In this document: one piece after another, positions 44,424 through 56,929 of the stretch
Layout: every line of letters starts with the position of its first letter
Position numbering within the stretch: the first letter of the stretch is position 1
Origin: Nemophila menziesii
Lineage: Eukaryota; Streptophyta; Magnoliopsida; Boraginales; Hydrophyllaceae
Length of the DNA: 64,000 nt
NCBI GenBank assembly: GCA_029959085.1
Contig: JARWIR010000017.1
Location: 23,053,507-23,117,506, forward strand
Direction of reading: 5' to 3'
Notes under the pieces: generated by a model
What the model was told of the DNA's origin: nothing
Database searches by the model: none
Seen by the model: only the letters and a program-made list of their open reading frames with translations
Position numbers and translations under genes: made by a program

Positions 44424-47400
44424 TTGTCTTGTTTGGAACTGTCGAGGAGCGAGGGCACCCTCGACAAAGAGTATGTTTAAGTCCCTTATTTCGAAATTTC
44501 ATATTTCCGTTGCTTGTTTGTTAGAGGCTAAGTTAAAGTCTAGTAAGTTTGCTTATTGTAACCACTTTAAATCTTTTGATCATTCACACATAGTCGAACC
44601 CAGGGGAAGATCTTATATGTCTGGGGGAGTCTATTGTTGTGGAAAGATTCCGTGAACTTGAGGGTTATAAACTCTACCTCTTCTTTTGTAATGGCTGAAA
44701 TTATGGAATCTAATAAAGAAATTTGGTATTTGGTGTGTGTTTACGCTCCTACTTGTGAGAATGAAAGAAATAAGCTATGGGAATCACTTTCAAAATGGTA
44801 TTCAAATATAAAGGTACCTGCTCTTTTCATCGGGGACTTTAATGATATATCACGAACATCGGAAAAAATAGGTAAAAGAGCAGCTAATTTTGATAGAATC
44901 ATAAAATTCAACAATTTCATTAATCAAAATGAGTTGTTAGATTTACCAAGTAAAGGTTGTTATTATACTTGGACGAATAAACGTAAGGGTGATGAAAATG
45001 TTAAGGAAAGATTAGATAGAGGCCTCGCTTCTTTATCTTGGTGCGAAAAATTCCCTAATGCTACAATTCAAGTACCTCCGGCCATTGGATCCGATCATTC
45101 TCCGTTAATACTCTCCTTGGATGAGGCAAAAGCAAGGTTTGAAAAATACTTCATGTTTGAGTCAAGATGGCTAGAAAATGGAAATTGCAAAGAATTTATA
45201 AGTAAAACTTGGAGTAAACAAGGTAATGTCCTTTCAATTAAAGATTTTTGTACAAAGAGGGATGCCTTGTGTCTAGCTCTTACAGGATGGAGTAAAAAGA
45301 TGTTTTGCAATAACCGGAAACTTATAGAGAAATATCAAAAAGAACTAGCTATAATTCAAGATGAGGTAAGAACGGATTTAAACTGGAGGAAAGAAAAGGA
45401 AATATATGGGAAACTAGAAGAAGCTTGGAAGCAAGAAGAGCTTTTTTGGGCGGATCGAGCTAGGGATCAATGGATAAAAAAAGGAGAAAAGAATACAAAA
45501 TATTTCCATGAGAAAACTATTTCTAGAAGGAAGATCAATAAAATCAAAGTAATAAAAAACAAGGATGGAATATGGACAGAAAATGAAGATGAAATTAAGA
45601 ACATAATCCGAGATTATTACATAGATCTATTTACAAATAAAAGTACAAATCAAGGAAAAAATATTTCGGAATATATACCTAACAAAATCTCCGGAAAAAT
45701 GAATGAGGAATTAATTATCATACCGGACGTTGAAGAAGTTAAAAAGGCTGTGTTTGATATGTCAGGATCAAAAGCTCCAGGGCCGGACGGATTGCTAGGT
45801 AATTTTTATCAAGAAAATTGGGAGATTCTCAAAGATGATATATTCACAGTTGTCAGGAACTTTTTTGAAAACAACACATCGCTAAAAGGTTTAAATGATA
45901 CGCTTATTACGCTCATCCCTAAAGGTGAATCCCAAGAATCAGTGGCGGACTATAGACCCATAGCGTGTCTTAACTTCATTTATAAAATTATATCTAAGAT
46001 CTTGGCCAATCGATTACAACCACTTATGGATGACATAATATCGCCTACTCAGTCAGCGTTTATAAAGGGAAGGAGTATACAAGACAACATCTTAATTGCC
46101 CAGGAAGTTTCTTTCTATCTTAAAAATAAAAGAAAGTCAAATAAGCATGTTGCGGCAGTAAATTGATATGGCAAAAGCATATGATCAAGTTAATTGGGGA
46201 TTTTTAATTCAAACTTTGAAAGCTATGGGTTTTTGTGATAAATGGACAGATTGGATATATAATTGCATATCGTCGGTCTCTTTACAAGTTAAAGTCAATG
46301 GACAAAGACTTAAGAAATTCTCACCGACCAGGGGAATTAGACAAGGCGATCCATTATCTCCTCTTCTTTTTTCAATCCTCACTGAAAGCCTTATTGGACT
46401 AATTAATTATCAATGTCGGAGAGGATGCATAAAAGGTATTAAAATCACTAGGAACTGCCCAAGCCTTACACACCTATTATTCGCAGATGACGCTCTTTTT
46501 TTCATTAACATTGATGCTAAGGAGATTGAAACTTTCAAAGATACTATAAATCTTTTCTGTCAAGCATCGGGACAAAGGATCAACTTCCAAAAATCATCAA
46601 TCTTATTCAGCAAAGGAACACCTGAAAGTACATGTGAAGAAGTAGCCAGAAATCTAAATGTTACAAGAACATCTTCATTCGGAAAATATTTGGGAATTCC
46701 TTTCTCTCTTAAAAGGGCAAAATCGGAAAATCTGAACTATATTAAAGATAAGCTTCTAAACAAATCTTCTAACTATTTTGCTAATTTACTGTCAGATGGA
46801 GGTAAGGAGATACTTATCAAAGCTGTACTTCAAACAATACCAAATTATGCGATGTCCATATTCGAATTCCCTAAATCATTATGTAAGAAGTTATCAGGAA
46901 TTATAGCAAACTTTTGGTGGGACTCAAGCAATAAGAAGAGAATTCATTGGGTAAAATGGAAAAGAATTGCGAGAGCTAAAAATATTGGAGGAATTGGATT
47001 TAGAGATTTCCAAAAGATGAATTTAGCACTCTTAGCCAAACAAGCATGGAGAATAATGGACAATCCTAACTCGCTAGTAGCTAAGGTTCTTAAAGGTATA
47101 TATTCTCCGTTTGATAGTTTCTCTAATGCAAAATTATCTAATAAGAGATCATGGAGTTGGGCTAGCATATATAAAGGAATTCGATTCATCAAACAACACT
47201 CAATTTGGAGAATTGGAAATGGCCTGAGTATCAACATATGGGATCATAAATGGGTCAATAATAGGATAACTTTGGAGAGACCGGCTGGATGCAAAGTGGA
47301 ATATGTAGCACAACTTCTTAATGAGAACATGACAAATTGGAATGTGGAACTACTTAGACAATTATTCACTCTGAACATAGTAAGTGATATTTGCAAGATA

Positions 47401-48567
47401 CCGTGCTTAATTAGCAAAGAAGATGATAAGATGATCTGGCCTTTCTCAAAAGACGGTATTTACAGTACGAAGTCAGGATATCATAGAATGGTCGATTTGG
47501 AAGTTCATAATGAAGGCCAATCATCATCACAAGGTAAACATGAAAATAGTGACCTTTGGGAAATCATTTGGAAATCAAATGTCATGAATAAGATCAGGGC
47601 CTTTGGCTGGAAAATATGCAATGGAGCCATACCCACTAAAAGAAACCTTAAAATAAGGAAATGTATCAAAGATGATATATGCGAGTGGTGCGATTTAGGT
47701 AAAGAAGATATAGAGCATCTCTTTATTAAATGTCCCCTAAGTATGGAGATTTGGGCCAAATCGAGGCTACAATTGCTTATTGATAAAGAGAAGAAATATG
47801 AATTGGGAGATTGGTTAATTGAAACACGTAAAAAATATATAAAAAATGGTTGGGATCAGAATGAGGTCACGGCTTATCTGCTACTAACTCTTTGGAACAT
47901 ATGGAAGGCGAAAATGAAGGGATTTCATGAAAAATCTCCATGGGTAGTCAAAGATATCCTGTTTAAAATTCAATCAACAATGGACGATATGTTTAAAAAT
48001 AGAGATATTATTAAGAAGAACATAAAAGAAATCAACGAAAAAAGAGTTGGTAATAATGAGGAAGAGTTGATTGAGAATAACCCTATTCTTTCAGATGATG
48101 CAGAATATATCTTTATGAGTGATGCCTCTTTCAAAAAGAAATACGAACCTGCAGGAATGGTGGCAATTGCTATTGATAAAGAAGGTAAAGTGGCCCATAG
48201 GATTGAGTCGAGATCTATTATTAGAAGTTCTATTGAAGGAGAATGTTGGGCGGTTCTTCTTGCTATGAGAAGGGCGGCTAGTTGTGATTTACGGAGTGCC
48301 TCTTTCTACTCCGACAACCTTGAACTGATTCAAGGTATTTCAAGAGAAGCAGGTCTTCGATGGCAAATTTCACCTTTCATTGCCGAAATGAAGAGCTGGT
48401 TGGCGAAGTTCCCTAATTGGAAGGTCAACTTCGGTAATAGGAAGTTTAATAACGTCACAGATCTCGCAGCTAAAAATGCAAGACGAAACATTGATACGTC
48501 GAAATGGAAAAATGGGTCTTTAAATGATTTTTATATTTTCTTAAAATCGCTGTATAAACGCTCTTAA
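44416..48567 (+). pseudogene. LINE ORF2: endonuclease, reverse transcriptase, RNase H (two frameshifts)
   Basis: Starts MDNCLVWNCRGAR at 44416. The endonuclease blocks are LLEAKL, VCVYAPTCENERNKLW, LFIGDFNDIS, YYTWTNKR, KERLDRGLAS and IGSDHSPLILSL. The reverse transcriptase blocks are KAPGPDGLLGNF, TLITLIPKG, DYRPIACLNFIYKIISKIL, QSAFIKGRSIQDNILIAQE, MAKAYDQVNW, GIRQGDPLSPLLFSILTE and the catalytic LLFADDALFF. A zf-RVT-like segment follows (WKSNVMNKIRAFGWKICNG..CEWCDLGKEDIEHLFIKC). The C-terminal RNase H has FMSDASF, EGECWAVLLA, FYSDNLELI and VTDLAAKNARR, so all four acidic positions appear present. Frames change near 44640 (inside the endonuclease) and at 46163-46168 (just before the MAKAYDQ block, where TGA interrupts), so no complete protein can be made from this copy. 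Confidence 0.9.
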
Positions 48568-48594
48568 TGTTTACTTTTTCCTGAAAAAAAAAAA

Positions 48595-48609
48595 ATATAC
48601 ACATACATA
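48595..48609. repeat. LINE target-site duplication, right copy
   Basis: ATATACACATACATA directly after the A tail (about 48584-48594). Confidence 0.92.
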
Positions 48610-48983
48610 GATATGCAAGATATTTGGTTGGTTATGTTTGATACATGTGCAAAACATTAAAGTATTAAAAAGACACATTTAAAAAAACCACTAAAATTAC
48701 ATCCATCTACTACTTTTATTAAACCATCAAACCAATCAAACTATCTACATTTACTACATCAAACCTATTTAATTAGCGTAATTGTTTGTTTTTAGAAATA
48801 CATACCTCACAACCTCAATAAAAATTATTAGGTGTTGTATATCAATAATCCGAGGCTTCAAAATCTCTGTATTTAACAAGTATCATTTGTGTTCCACGGA
48901 CAGATTTTTTGACCGCCAAGTTAGTGATAGACAACCTTCAATGACATTTATTCCAATGTGAGAAACGTATATTTCAAAAGCAA
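48610..48983. other. intergenic, nothing recognised
   Basis: AT-rich, no gene. Confidence 0.5.
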
Positions 48984-48991
48984 ACTATGAT

Positions 48992-49471
48992 CTATGCTGT
49001 AGATCTCCTCGCCTAGGCGCGCCTAGGTATCGTCTAGGCGTCAACTCCCCCCTCACCCGCTTACGCCTAGTTAAAACTCTAGGCGTTTTTGTCTAGCGCT
49101 TTAGTCACCGTAGAATAGGCGCCTAGCCCGTCTAGGCTCCGATTAATGGCAAAAAATGACCGCCTAAGCGCCAATTAATAGAAAAACATGCTAGCATAGA
49201 CCTTCTTGTTATTTTTCTTATTCTCGAGAATTCTTTAATTGATATTATAACTCAATAATTAGTATTTGTATATTTACTATAGTGTTGTTAGATGAATTTT
49301 ATGACTTAAATGGTTAAAATTGCTACAATTACTACATATATATTACTAAATATACAAAATTACACAACGGGATTCATAACCGTATAATTCCGCCTAGTCC
49401 CCGTATAATCCTGCCTAGGCGCTAGGCCCCGGTCGACCGCCTAGGCCGCAAAACCGAGTTCTACAGCATAG
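48992..49471. mobile_element. hAT-like palindromic MITE, copy c
   Basis: 480 bp with inverted ends CTATGCTGTAGATCTC and GTTCTACAGCATAG, and a perfect 8-bp TSD ACTATGAT (48984-48991, 49472-49479). GC-rich blocks (GCCTAGGCGCGCCTAGG and similar) surround an AT-rich middle. This is the most complete of the three copies. Confidence 0.85.
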
Positions 49472-49746
49472 ACTATGATACATATTTATTACAAGAATGC
49501 ACGTGTTTAATACAATATTGATAATCTATGAGATATGTAATAATTGAATTCTTGTTTTGTTTGTCAACAAGAAAATCAATTGCCTCACTGTTTAAAGCAT
49601 ACCTGGCAAAAGTGAACATAAAAAGTTAATTAAGGACCTATAGTCCAAATTCTGAGTATATGGTCGCTCCTAGAGTGTAACATAAATTCAACTCAAAAAA
49701 AGAGAAGCAACTTACCGCAAGTATATGGGTCGTTCCATGTAATAGA

Positions 49747-50664
49747 TGTTGGAATTATTAAATGAATGATTATTTAATTTATTAATTCTTTCATGTTCAT
49801 GGGAGAAGTGGGAAAAACTATTTGTGTTCAAATAGTCTCACCTTAATTTTTGTGGAAAAAAATATTGGAATTACTAAAATTCAAGAGCTTTACTTTATTA
49901 ATTCTTTATTTCTCTTGGGAAAAGTGAGAAAACTTTTTATGTGTTAAAAAGTCTCACCTAGAAAATGAAGAAGAAAATAAAAGCAAAAACCGACAAAAAT
50001 TAATGGTAGCGGTTTCGGAAGTTACAAGACTTGGTGAAAGAAAACGGTTAGCTTTAATGACCATTGAAGAGGCATTAAAGTGACGGTTTTTTGTCTTGCC
50101 ACAAGACTTGATAAAGAAAAAACGGACGACTTTAATATGAGCATTAATGTGACTGTTTTCTTGTCTTGCTTTTTCTTCTATAAATAGTGACTTTGTCACT
50201 TTCATTTCAAGAGGAGAAGAAAAAAGATTATTCTTGAGAGAATGGAAAAATCTAGAGAGAATAGAAAGGAAAAAGGTTATTCTTTGAGAGAATAGAGAAT
50301 AGAATATAAAGAACTAAGAATTTAGAATAATATGAAACTCTTCTCTCCATGATTAGTCAAATATTTTTTTGACATAGAGATTAGAGGGATACAATTGTTA
50401 GAAATACCGGTTCTACCGGAATATCTTTTTAAACGCCGCTACACTTTTTCCTAGTGTATTTGTATCCGTTTCCTTTTTCTCTAAATTTTCGTGTAAGTTC
50501 TAATTATCTATTTTTCCATGTAATAGTTGTAGTATTACATACTTTAGATACATTTATATTCTTGTTATTCCTTTTTCTTGTAACAGTGGTTGTATTACTT
50601 TCTTTTGGAATATATTTATATGAAATCCATTTTTTTCAGTGATATTGTTAGATTTTTTTCAACG
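49747..50664 (+). repeat. 5' LTR of copia element
   Basis: Begins TGTTGGAATTATTAAATG. Contains a TATA box (50179-50186). Ends TCAACG, one substitution from the CAACA of the 3' copy. Confidence 0.9.
50179..50186 (+). promoter_or_regulatory. TATA box in copia 5' LTR
   Basis: TATAAATA in a plausible U3/R position; the same box is at 53339-53346 in the 3' LTR. Confidence 0.6.
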
Positions 50665-50763
50665 ATTTTAAAAAGATATTTTTTTTTTAATATCACTGGT
50701 AGTAAAATGGTTTTTCTATATCGGCGGTTGCTTCATCCTTGAACGCAAAAGCCATTTCCCTAC

Positions 50764-51054
50764 GTGACTAAGCTGGAGCCTTTCACTGGTTCCAACTACA
50801 AACGTTGGGCACAAAAGCCACTGATATGCCTTGAACAACGTGAACTAGACCTTGCCGTTCTCGAGTTACTTCCCGCCATTGAGGCTAATAGGGAATATAC
50901 CAAAGAACTACATGCTAGGTTTCTGGCTCTCGAAGTTGGGTTCAAGAAAGCTAATTTAGTGGTTATGGGATGGATCTTGGATAATGTGACGAACCCCACC
51001 TTTTATATGTGTGCCGTTGAGAAGTCAATAAAGACTATCTGTGAAACGGTCTAA
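50764..51054 (+). pseudogene. copia gag fragment
   Basis: The frame has no ATG at its start. It reads KLEPFTGSNYKRWAQKPLIC, then a helical stretch with LPAIEANREYTKELHARFLA, matching the N-terminal part of plant copia gag (UBN2 type). It ends after 96 codons at TAA, far short of a full gag, and no CCHC knuckle follows. Confidence 0.7.
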
Positions 51055-51249
51055 AAAAAGGCATGTGTGTGATGATTCTGATAAGAAGAAATACGTCACC
51101 GGAATATGACCCAACAAGATCCAATTAGTCCCATAAAAGTAAAAAAGTGAATCGACTTAAGACCTTATTTTTCATGCTTATATAAGTTTAAGGATTACTT
51201 ACGTCCCTTATATTACCACTTTTTAACTCTTGTTGCTCTAAACTTCAAT

Positions 51250-51960
51250 CACAAACATGAATATATATCAATTGGATATTAAATATATGTGTGAATGAAG
51301 ATCTATGTGAAGAGATCTATATGGTGCAACATGAAGGGTTGGTGTTTTTGGATTAAGGGATAAAGTATGAAAACCAAGGAAATTGATTTGTGTTTTTTTT
51401 AAACGGGCATCTTGCTAATGAAATGGTACCTCAATAAAAGATAGATTAGGTCGTGTCACACTTTTGTCAATAGGTGTTTGACATGATCGTCTTTTGGTAC
51501 TCTATTTCATGGGACTTACTGCTTCCAATCCTCTTTTTGTGAATAAAAGATGTGGGGGAAGCTAATACTAAGTATGAAATTCATTAGAGTCAATAATGGA
51601 ATTTACCTTAGTCAATCGCACTTTGTTGGAAAGGTTTGACTCCTTTGATATAATGTTTGGTAAAACTCCTTATAATACTAGTTTTAATGCATAAGAGAAT
51701 TGTGGGGGTGTGTCCCTTAATTAATATACAATGATTATAAGGAGTGTGACATTCGTAATGAGTATTCTCAACCTGGTATTGTTTATATTTTAACGAAATC
51801 AAGTGATGACCACTGGGTTAATTTTTGTCCTTTGATCAAGTACGAGAGAGGTACTATTGATTTAGATATGCATTTCAAAATGACTCATGTAATTCCTGAA
51901 GATTTTTTTTGCTATGCAAATTGGGTCCCTTATAGATGATAAATAAATGGTTGATTTATT
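51250..51960 (+). pseudogene. copia pol remnants
   Basis: Short phrases in changing frames match copia reverse transcriptase and downstream sequence in order: YQLDIKY at about 51267, EDLCEEIYMVQHEGLVF at 51297, and GIYLSQSHFVGKV at about 51600. Large deletions and stops separate them. Protease and integrase are not seen. Confidence 0.6.
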
Positions 51961-52107
51961 TACTAAAAGACTTAAGTGGGAGAATAATCCTAGAAATGTT
52001 GAGTGATAGGTTTGAAACCCATTAATGGGGAACCTATTACTAATGATTATATATGATGCACTAACTTCCTATCTATATAGTGTAAATTGTGCATACATGA
52101 GAAAATT

Positions 52108-52560
52108 AAAACTTAATGAATTCATAGCCATGCGTGGTGGTCCTATTGAGACGGACTTGATGAATTCACAGTTGAGGTTGTTGTATATTTCTCAAACTTA
52201 ATGAATTCATAGCCATGCGTGGTGGTCCTATTGAGATGGACTTGATGAATTCACCATTGAGGTTGTTGTACATATATCAAACTTAATGAATTCATAGCCA
52301 TGTGTGGTAGTCCTATCGAGACGGACTTGATGAATTCACCGTTGAGGGTGTTTGTATATTGCTTAAACTTCATGAATTCATAGCCATGTGTGGCGGTCCT
52401 ATTGAGATGAAATTGATGAATTCACCGTTGAGGTTGTTGTATATTGATCATAATATGACTTTAAGGAGACGTCCTTGATGTTCCCAAGGGATGAGTTTTT
52501 AAACTCACCACAAATTCATAGCCCATAAGGGTGGTCCTAAAGAGAAAGGACTTGATGAAT
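52108..52560 (+). repeat. 85-bp tandem array upstream of copia 3' LTR
   Basis: Four units start CTTAATGAATTCATAGCC at 52112, 52197, 52282 and 52368, with a decayed fifth near 52505. Each carries GGTGGTCCTATTGAGA and GGACTTGATGAATTCAC. Confidence 0.9.
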
Positions 52561-52906
52561 TCGCGAGACACATAATGAGGTTGGGCTTTATTGCTCTTAA
52601 TGATCTTGAAATCCGAGAGGGGTCGGCTAATGAGGCTAGACGCTCTTGGAGATCACCTATGTGTAAGAAAAAGGTGATGTTTGAGGAATTTGTAACTATC
52701 AGCCGGGTAAAGTATGTGTTGTGAGGGTCTCGATCGAAAACCGTCAAGTTCAAGAGTACGTTCACTTGACAGGAATTTGGTGGTTGCCTCACTTCACTAC
52801 GTGTCAATTCAAATCGAAAGATATTGCCACTTAAGTACAATTCACCCAAATGTTGGTATTTACGGAAACCTGTTCACCTCTCTCCCAAAGAACCTGAGTG
52901 GGGGAT

Positions 52907-53824
52907 TGTTGGAATTATTAAATGAATGATTATTTAATTTATTAATTCTTTCATGTTCATGGGAGAAGTGGGAAAAACTATTTGTGTTCAAATAGTCTCA
53001 CCTTAATTTTTGTGGAAAAAAATATTGGAATTACTAAAATTCAAGAGCTTTACTTTATTAATTCTTTATTTCTCTTGGGAAAAGTGAGAAAACTTTTTAT
53101 GTGTTAAAAAGTCTCACCTAGAAAATGAAGAAGAAAATAAAAGCAAAAACCGACAAAAATTAATGGTAGCGGTTTCGGAAGTTACAAGACTTGGTGAAAG
53201 AAAACGGTTAGCTTTAATGACCATTGAAGAGGCATTAAAGTGACGGTTTTTTGTCTTGCCACAAGACTTGATAAAGAAAAAACGGACGACTTTAATATGA
53301 GCATTAATGTGACGGTTTTCTTGTCTTGCTTTTTCTTCTATAAATAGTGACTTTGTCACTTTCATTTCAAGAGGAGAAGAAAAAAGATTATTCTTGAGAG
53401 AATGGAAAAATCTAGAGAGAATAGAAAGGAAAAAAGTTATTCTTGAGAGAATAGAGAATAGAATATAAAGAACTAAGAATTTAGAATAATATGAAACTCT
53501 TCTCTCCATGATTAGTCAAATATTTTTTTGACATAGAGATTAGAGGGATACAATTGTTAGAGATACCGGTTCTACCAGAATATCTTTTTAAACGCCGCTA
53601 CACTTTTTCCTAGTGTATTTGTATCCGTTTCCTTTTTCTCTAAATTTTCGTGTAAGTTCTAATTATCTATTTTTCCATGTAATAGTTGTAGTATTACATA
53701 CTTTAGATACATTTATATTCTTGTTATTCCTTTTTCTTGTAATAGTGGTTGTATTACTTTCTTTTGGAATATATTTATATGAAATCCATTTTTTTTCAGT
53801 GATATTGTTAGATTTTTTCCAACA
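52907..53824 (+). repeat. 3' LTR of copia element
   Basis: TGTTGGAATT..TTCCAACA, preceded by the polypurine tract and followed by the TSD copy ATAGA. Confidence 0.9.
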
Positions 53825-54823
53825 ATAGATAAGTAAAATCTGGATATTCATCTCCACAAGGATTTAGGTAGTTATTCAAAATTCGTGTTCACTTTTAACT
53901 GTGTGATTATAAAGACAAGTGAAGTGTTCTGTTTTCTAATTAAATAAATAATAAAATGAATAATAGATAATTATGCAATTAAGATAAGGAGATGCAAGTA
54001 TGAACCTATCTTATTGAATTGATGATTCCTAATAATAAGACGGAATGATAAATTTCACAATTGTCAGGACTCTATTATCTCCTAACTCCTGCCAGAGTAG
54101 ATTTAGGAGTTATCCTACAGTATTATAAACCCCGTCAGGCAATTATAAGCTACATTCAGATGATTAAGAAATTACCCAATTGGCTATGCAGTTAGTCAAA
54201 CCCATCAGGATCAATGATGAATACTACACGTCTATAGTCTGATTTTGTAATTAAACTCCCCTTCTAGATGATCACCGCCACTAGTGAATAGCCTAATTAC
54301 TAAAACAAACCCTTGATTCGCGACGTCAATGATAATAAACAAGCACACGAATATAGTCAATGGAAATTAAGAACCAAAACAATTAAATACTAAAATCTCA
54401 GATTCAAAATAAAACTGAAAAACAATAATCAGTTGTTCATATAATTACAATCTTAAAGAGAAATTATGCAAAATACAACTCTTGAATAAACAACTTAGAA
54501 ATACCTCATAGAGAAAATAGATCGAATACTAATTTACCCCAAGAATAGAGATGGATAAGTGTAGAATTGATGTAGTTAAGCTCTACCTCTTGCCTCTTCC
54601 TCCTCTAGATCCTCTTAATTGCTTCAATGATGATTTATGTAAGTATATTAAGCTTAGGCAGCCAAGGGATGACTTTATAAGGTCGGGAGTTGGTATATAT
54701 AGGTTTTAGGCCAAAATATTGGAGTGGAAGTCAAGTCTTGAAGTCCTAATCCAACTCAAATTCGTTTCCCTAAAATATAGAACATGTTAAACACGGTTCA
54801 TTGTTTTAGTCATATTTGATATT

Positions 54824-55974
54824 CTATATGCGTCCTAGAAGGGGGGTTGAATAGGACAATGGAAATTAATCGGCTAATTTTATTTCAAGTAAATAAAATT
54901 AAAAGCTAATTTGAATCCTATTGTTTTAGCAAACTAAATAGTTAAGAACTAGATAATCCTAAAAGACAATAATATCAAACTATTCATGTAAGCATTTTAT
55001 CAAGCATATAGAGTGCGGAAAAGTAAAGAGTGTAGGGATAGAAAGATACACAACGATGTATAGTGGTTCGGTTTCCCTACATCCACTACCTAAGGAAGCC
55101 TCCTTAGGATTTCAAGCTTTTCACTAAGCTTCGTAACTCTTTAACCCGGGTGAGATTACAAACCCATTACAACCACTTCAAAACACTTGAAGGAAATACA
55201 CTTGTGTTATCACCAACACAAGGAACCAAGTATAGAACCTATACTCACACTACTCTCTTAATCTATTACAAGAACTAAGAGGAAAGGAAAAGTGTTTAGG
55301 GGTTCTATAAAAGCTTTGTAATTAAACTCCTAAATGAGTGGATATAAACTATGTAGCTTGAGAATGAATATGACTTGAATGCTCCTTTGAAACCTTCTTG
55401 AATGATAATATTAATTGCTCTTAAGATTGGTAGATGGAAGGGATGAGTTGTGTCTTGAATGAGCTTCAATATATAGCTGAAAATATCTTCCAACGGTCAA
55501 AAGGCTTCTATCTAACGGATCTATTTTAACTCCAACGGATATAAGCTTTGTCCTCTAGTAATAGTGCATAAACCCTCTCTTGCGGTGTACCGCGGGTATG
55601 GTCCGGTGCACCGCGAAATCCCTCGTCTTGATTTCAAACTTACTGGTCGGACTATCCTATGCACCGTGTTCCTGGTCCGTGCCTCAGTCCGGTGTACCGC
55701 GCCTCAGTCCGGTGTACCGCATATTTTCTTAGCTTACTGGTCGGACTAGCCTATGCACCGCGCCTTTGGTCCGTGGTTCTGCGGTGTACCGCATGTCTCG
55801 TCCGGTGTACCGCGACACTGTTCTTTTGAAACTCAAGCTAAGATCAAGAATTTAAAGACAACTAATCTAATGAGGGGTTTTGGAAAACCTTTAAAAGTGA
55901 TACCAAATGAATTTTAGTTTAAATGATGATTTGTCGAATATTAAAACGGGAATAAAAACAAGGTGAGGCTAACA
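54824..55974. mobile_element. 1151-bp insertion with TSD ATATT (solo LTR-like)
   Basis: Perfect 5-bp flanking repeat ATATT (54819-54823, 55975-55979) around a segment starting CTATATGCGTCCTAGAAGG and ending GAGGCTAACA. The 'gcgtcctagaaggggggttgaatagg' type start is typical of a group of plant LTRs, and TGTTA..TAACA ends are likely with a mutated left TG. It carries the GC-rich CGGTGTACCGC cluster. No coding region. Confidence 0.6.
55582..55813. repeat. cluster of GCGGTGTACCGC palindromes
   Basis: At least eight variants of CGGTGTACCG/CGGTGCACCG in about 230 bp, together with a repeated phrase CTTACTGGTCGGACTA (55642, 55734). A similar cluster lies at 61611-62236. Confidence 0.8.
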
Positions 55975-56929
55975 ATATTTTCTTCGTTACTTATCGTATT
56001 TTTGCGCACTTTATATGAAAACTACCGTAATTCAAAGATCTATCCGCTCATAAAATATATCCTCCAGATTCGTAACAGATATTCTCCAGTCTTTGGAAAA
56101 CTGAATGTCTTTATAGCATGGCAGATTTATTTGGCAGATTTTCCTTTCCTAATTCAACTTTGTTTTCTTCTAACTCTATATTTCACCTTGGATCTTATTT
56201 CCTTAACTCTTTGATATTGATTTGGCATCTAATTAAATCTAATCACCTTAGAGCTTTACATTTAACACACAATTACACTAAAAATGCTCTAAAAGTAATA
56301 ATTCTCCAAATCAAGGTAAGAAACTGAACTATATCAAATAATTGGGAAATCCCTCAATTGAGAACATAATACACCTAAAATGATGTCTCACAGATAGATT
56401 AATTCATCACAAATAGGGATACATCAAGACCCCCAACTCAAAGTTGTATCGTCCTAATACAATAAGAAATAAGAACATAGTGAAGTCTCTAAAATATTAG
56501 CTAAGGCAAATAAGCACGAGAGAAAGAGAATATAAAGAATAATCCTAAAGTAACTACTTATCAAGTTTCGGGTAATAATATTTACAAACTAACTAATATT
56601 AATATACTTATCATACAAACAATCAACACGGTTTAATTACAAAATTATATTAGGTTTGCAATGCACGAAGGCGAGGCTGTTTTCTTAGTTAGATATGCAG
56701 GCTATAGAGTGTTCATCGACCCTAACATAGTCTCGAATGGTCCATCGAACTACTCTCTATTAGTTCAATCGCTTCAATTCACATAGCTAAACATCGTAAG
56801 GTCTTTAAGGTTGTAATGTAGGCTTAGGGACAATATGATCGTATATTTGGATAATTTAGAGTGAGCTTTTGACTCTCTACTCACTATCCATCAACGAATC
56901 GACCTAGAGCTTGAGGTAATGGTGTCTCC

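Larger units (their letters stand above)
42343..48594 (+). mobile_element. full-length L1-type LINE with RNase H, 6252 bp
   Basis: Bounded by a perfect 15-bp direct repeat ATATACACATACATA (42328-42342 and 48595-48609), with a 3' A tail just before the right copy. Layout: about 75 nt of leader, an ORF1-position frame, an ORF1 C-terminal frame overlapping the ORF2 start by 8 nt, and ORF2 with endonuclease, reverse transcriptase, zf-RVT and RNase H. Plant L1 elements with RNase H have this order. Lesions are few: two frameshifts in ORF2, one frame change in ORF1 and a stop near the ORF1 start, so the insertion is fairly young. Confidence 0.9.
49747..53824 (+). mobile_element. copia-type LTR retrotransposon, internally deleted
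   Basis: Two 918-bp LTRs (49747-50664, 52907-53824) with TGTTGG..CCAACA ends (the 5' copy ends CAACG) and a perfect TSD ATAGA (49742-49746, 53825-53829). A polypurine tract GAGTGGGGGAT precedes the 3' LTR. By eye the LTRs differ at about nine positions. The internal region is only 2242 bp with a gag fragment, short reverse transcriptase remnants and an 85-bp tandem array, so it cannot encode its own transposition. Confidence 0.92.
49661..56426 (-). mobile_element. 3' LTR of Tat/Athila-like element, split by two insertions
   Basis: Begins TGGTCGCTCCTAGAGTGT and ends AATAGGGATACATCA at 56426. The next bases AGACCCCCAACTCA are the complement of a polypurine tract. Removing the copia element (49747-53824 plus TSD) and the insert 54824-55974 (plus TSD) leaves about 1.53 kb, matching the other LTRs. 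The left edge equals the 5' LTR start at 63801 (TGGTCGCTC). The paired flank of the whole element lies beyond the window. Confidence 0.75.

Noticed and set aside
50796..50999. Minus-strand ORF opposite the copia gag fragment
   Set aside because: Shadow of the recognisable plus-strand gag frame.
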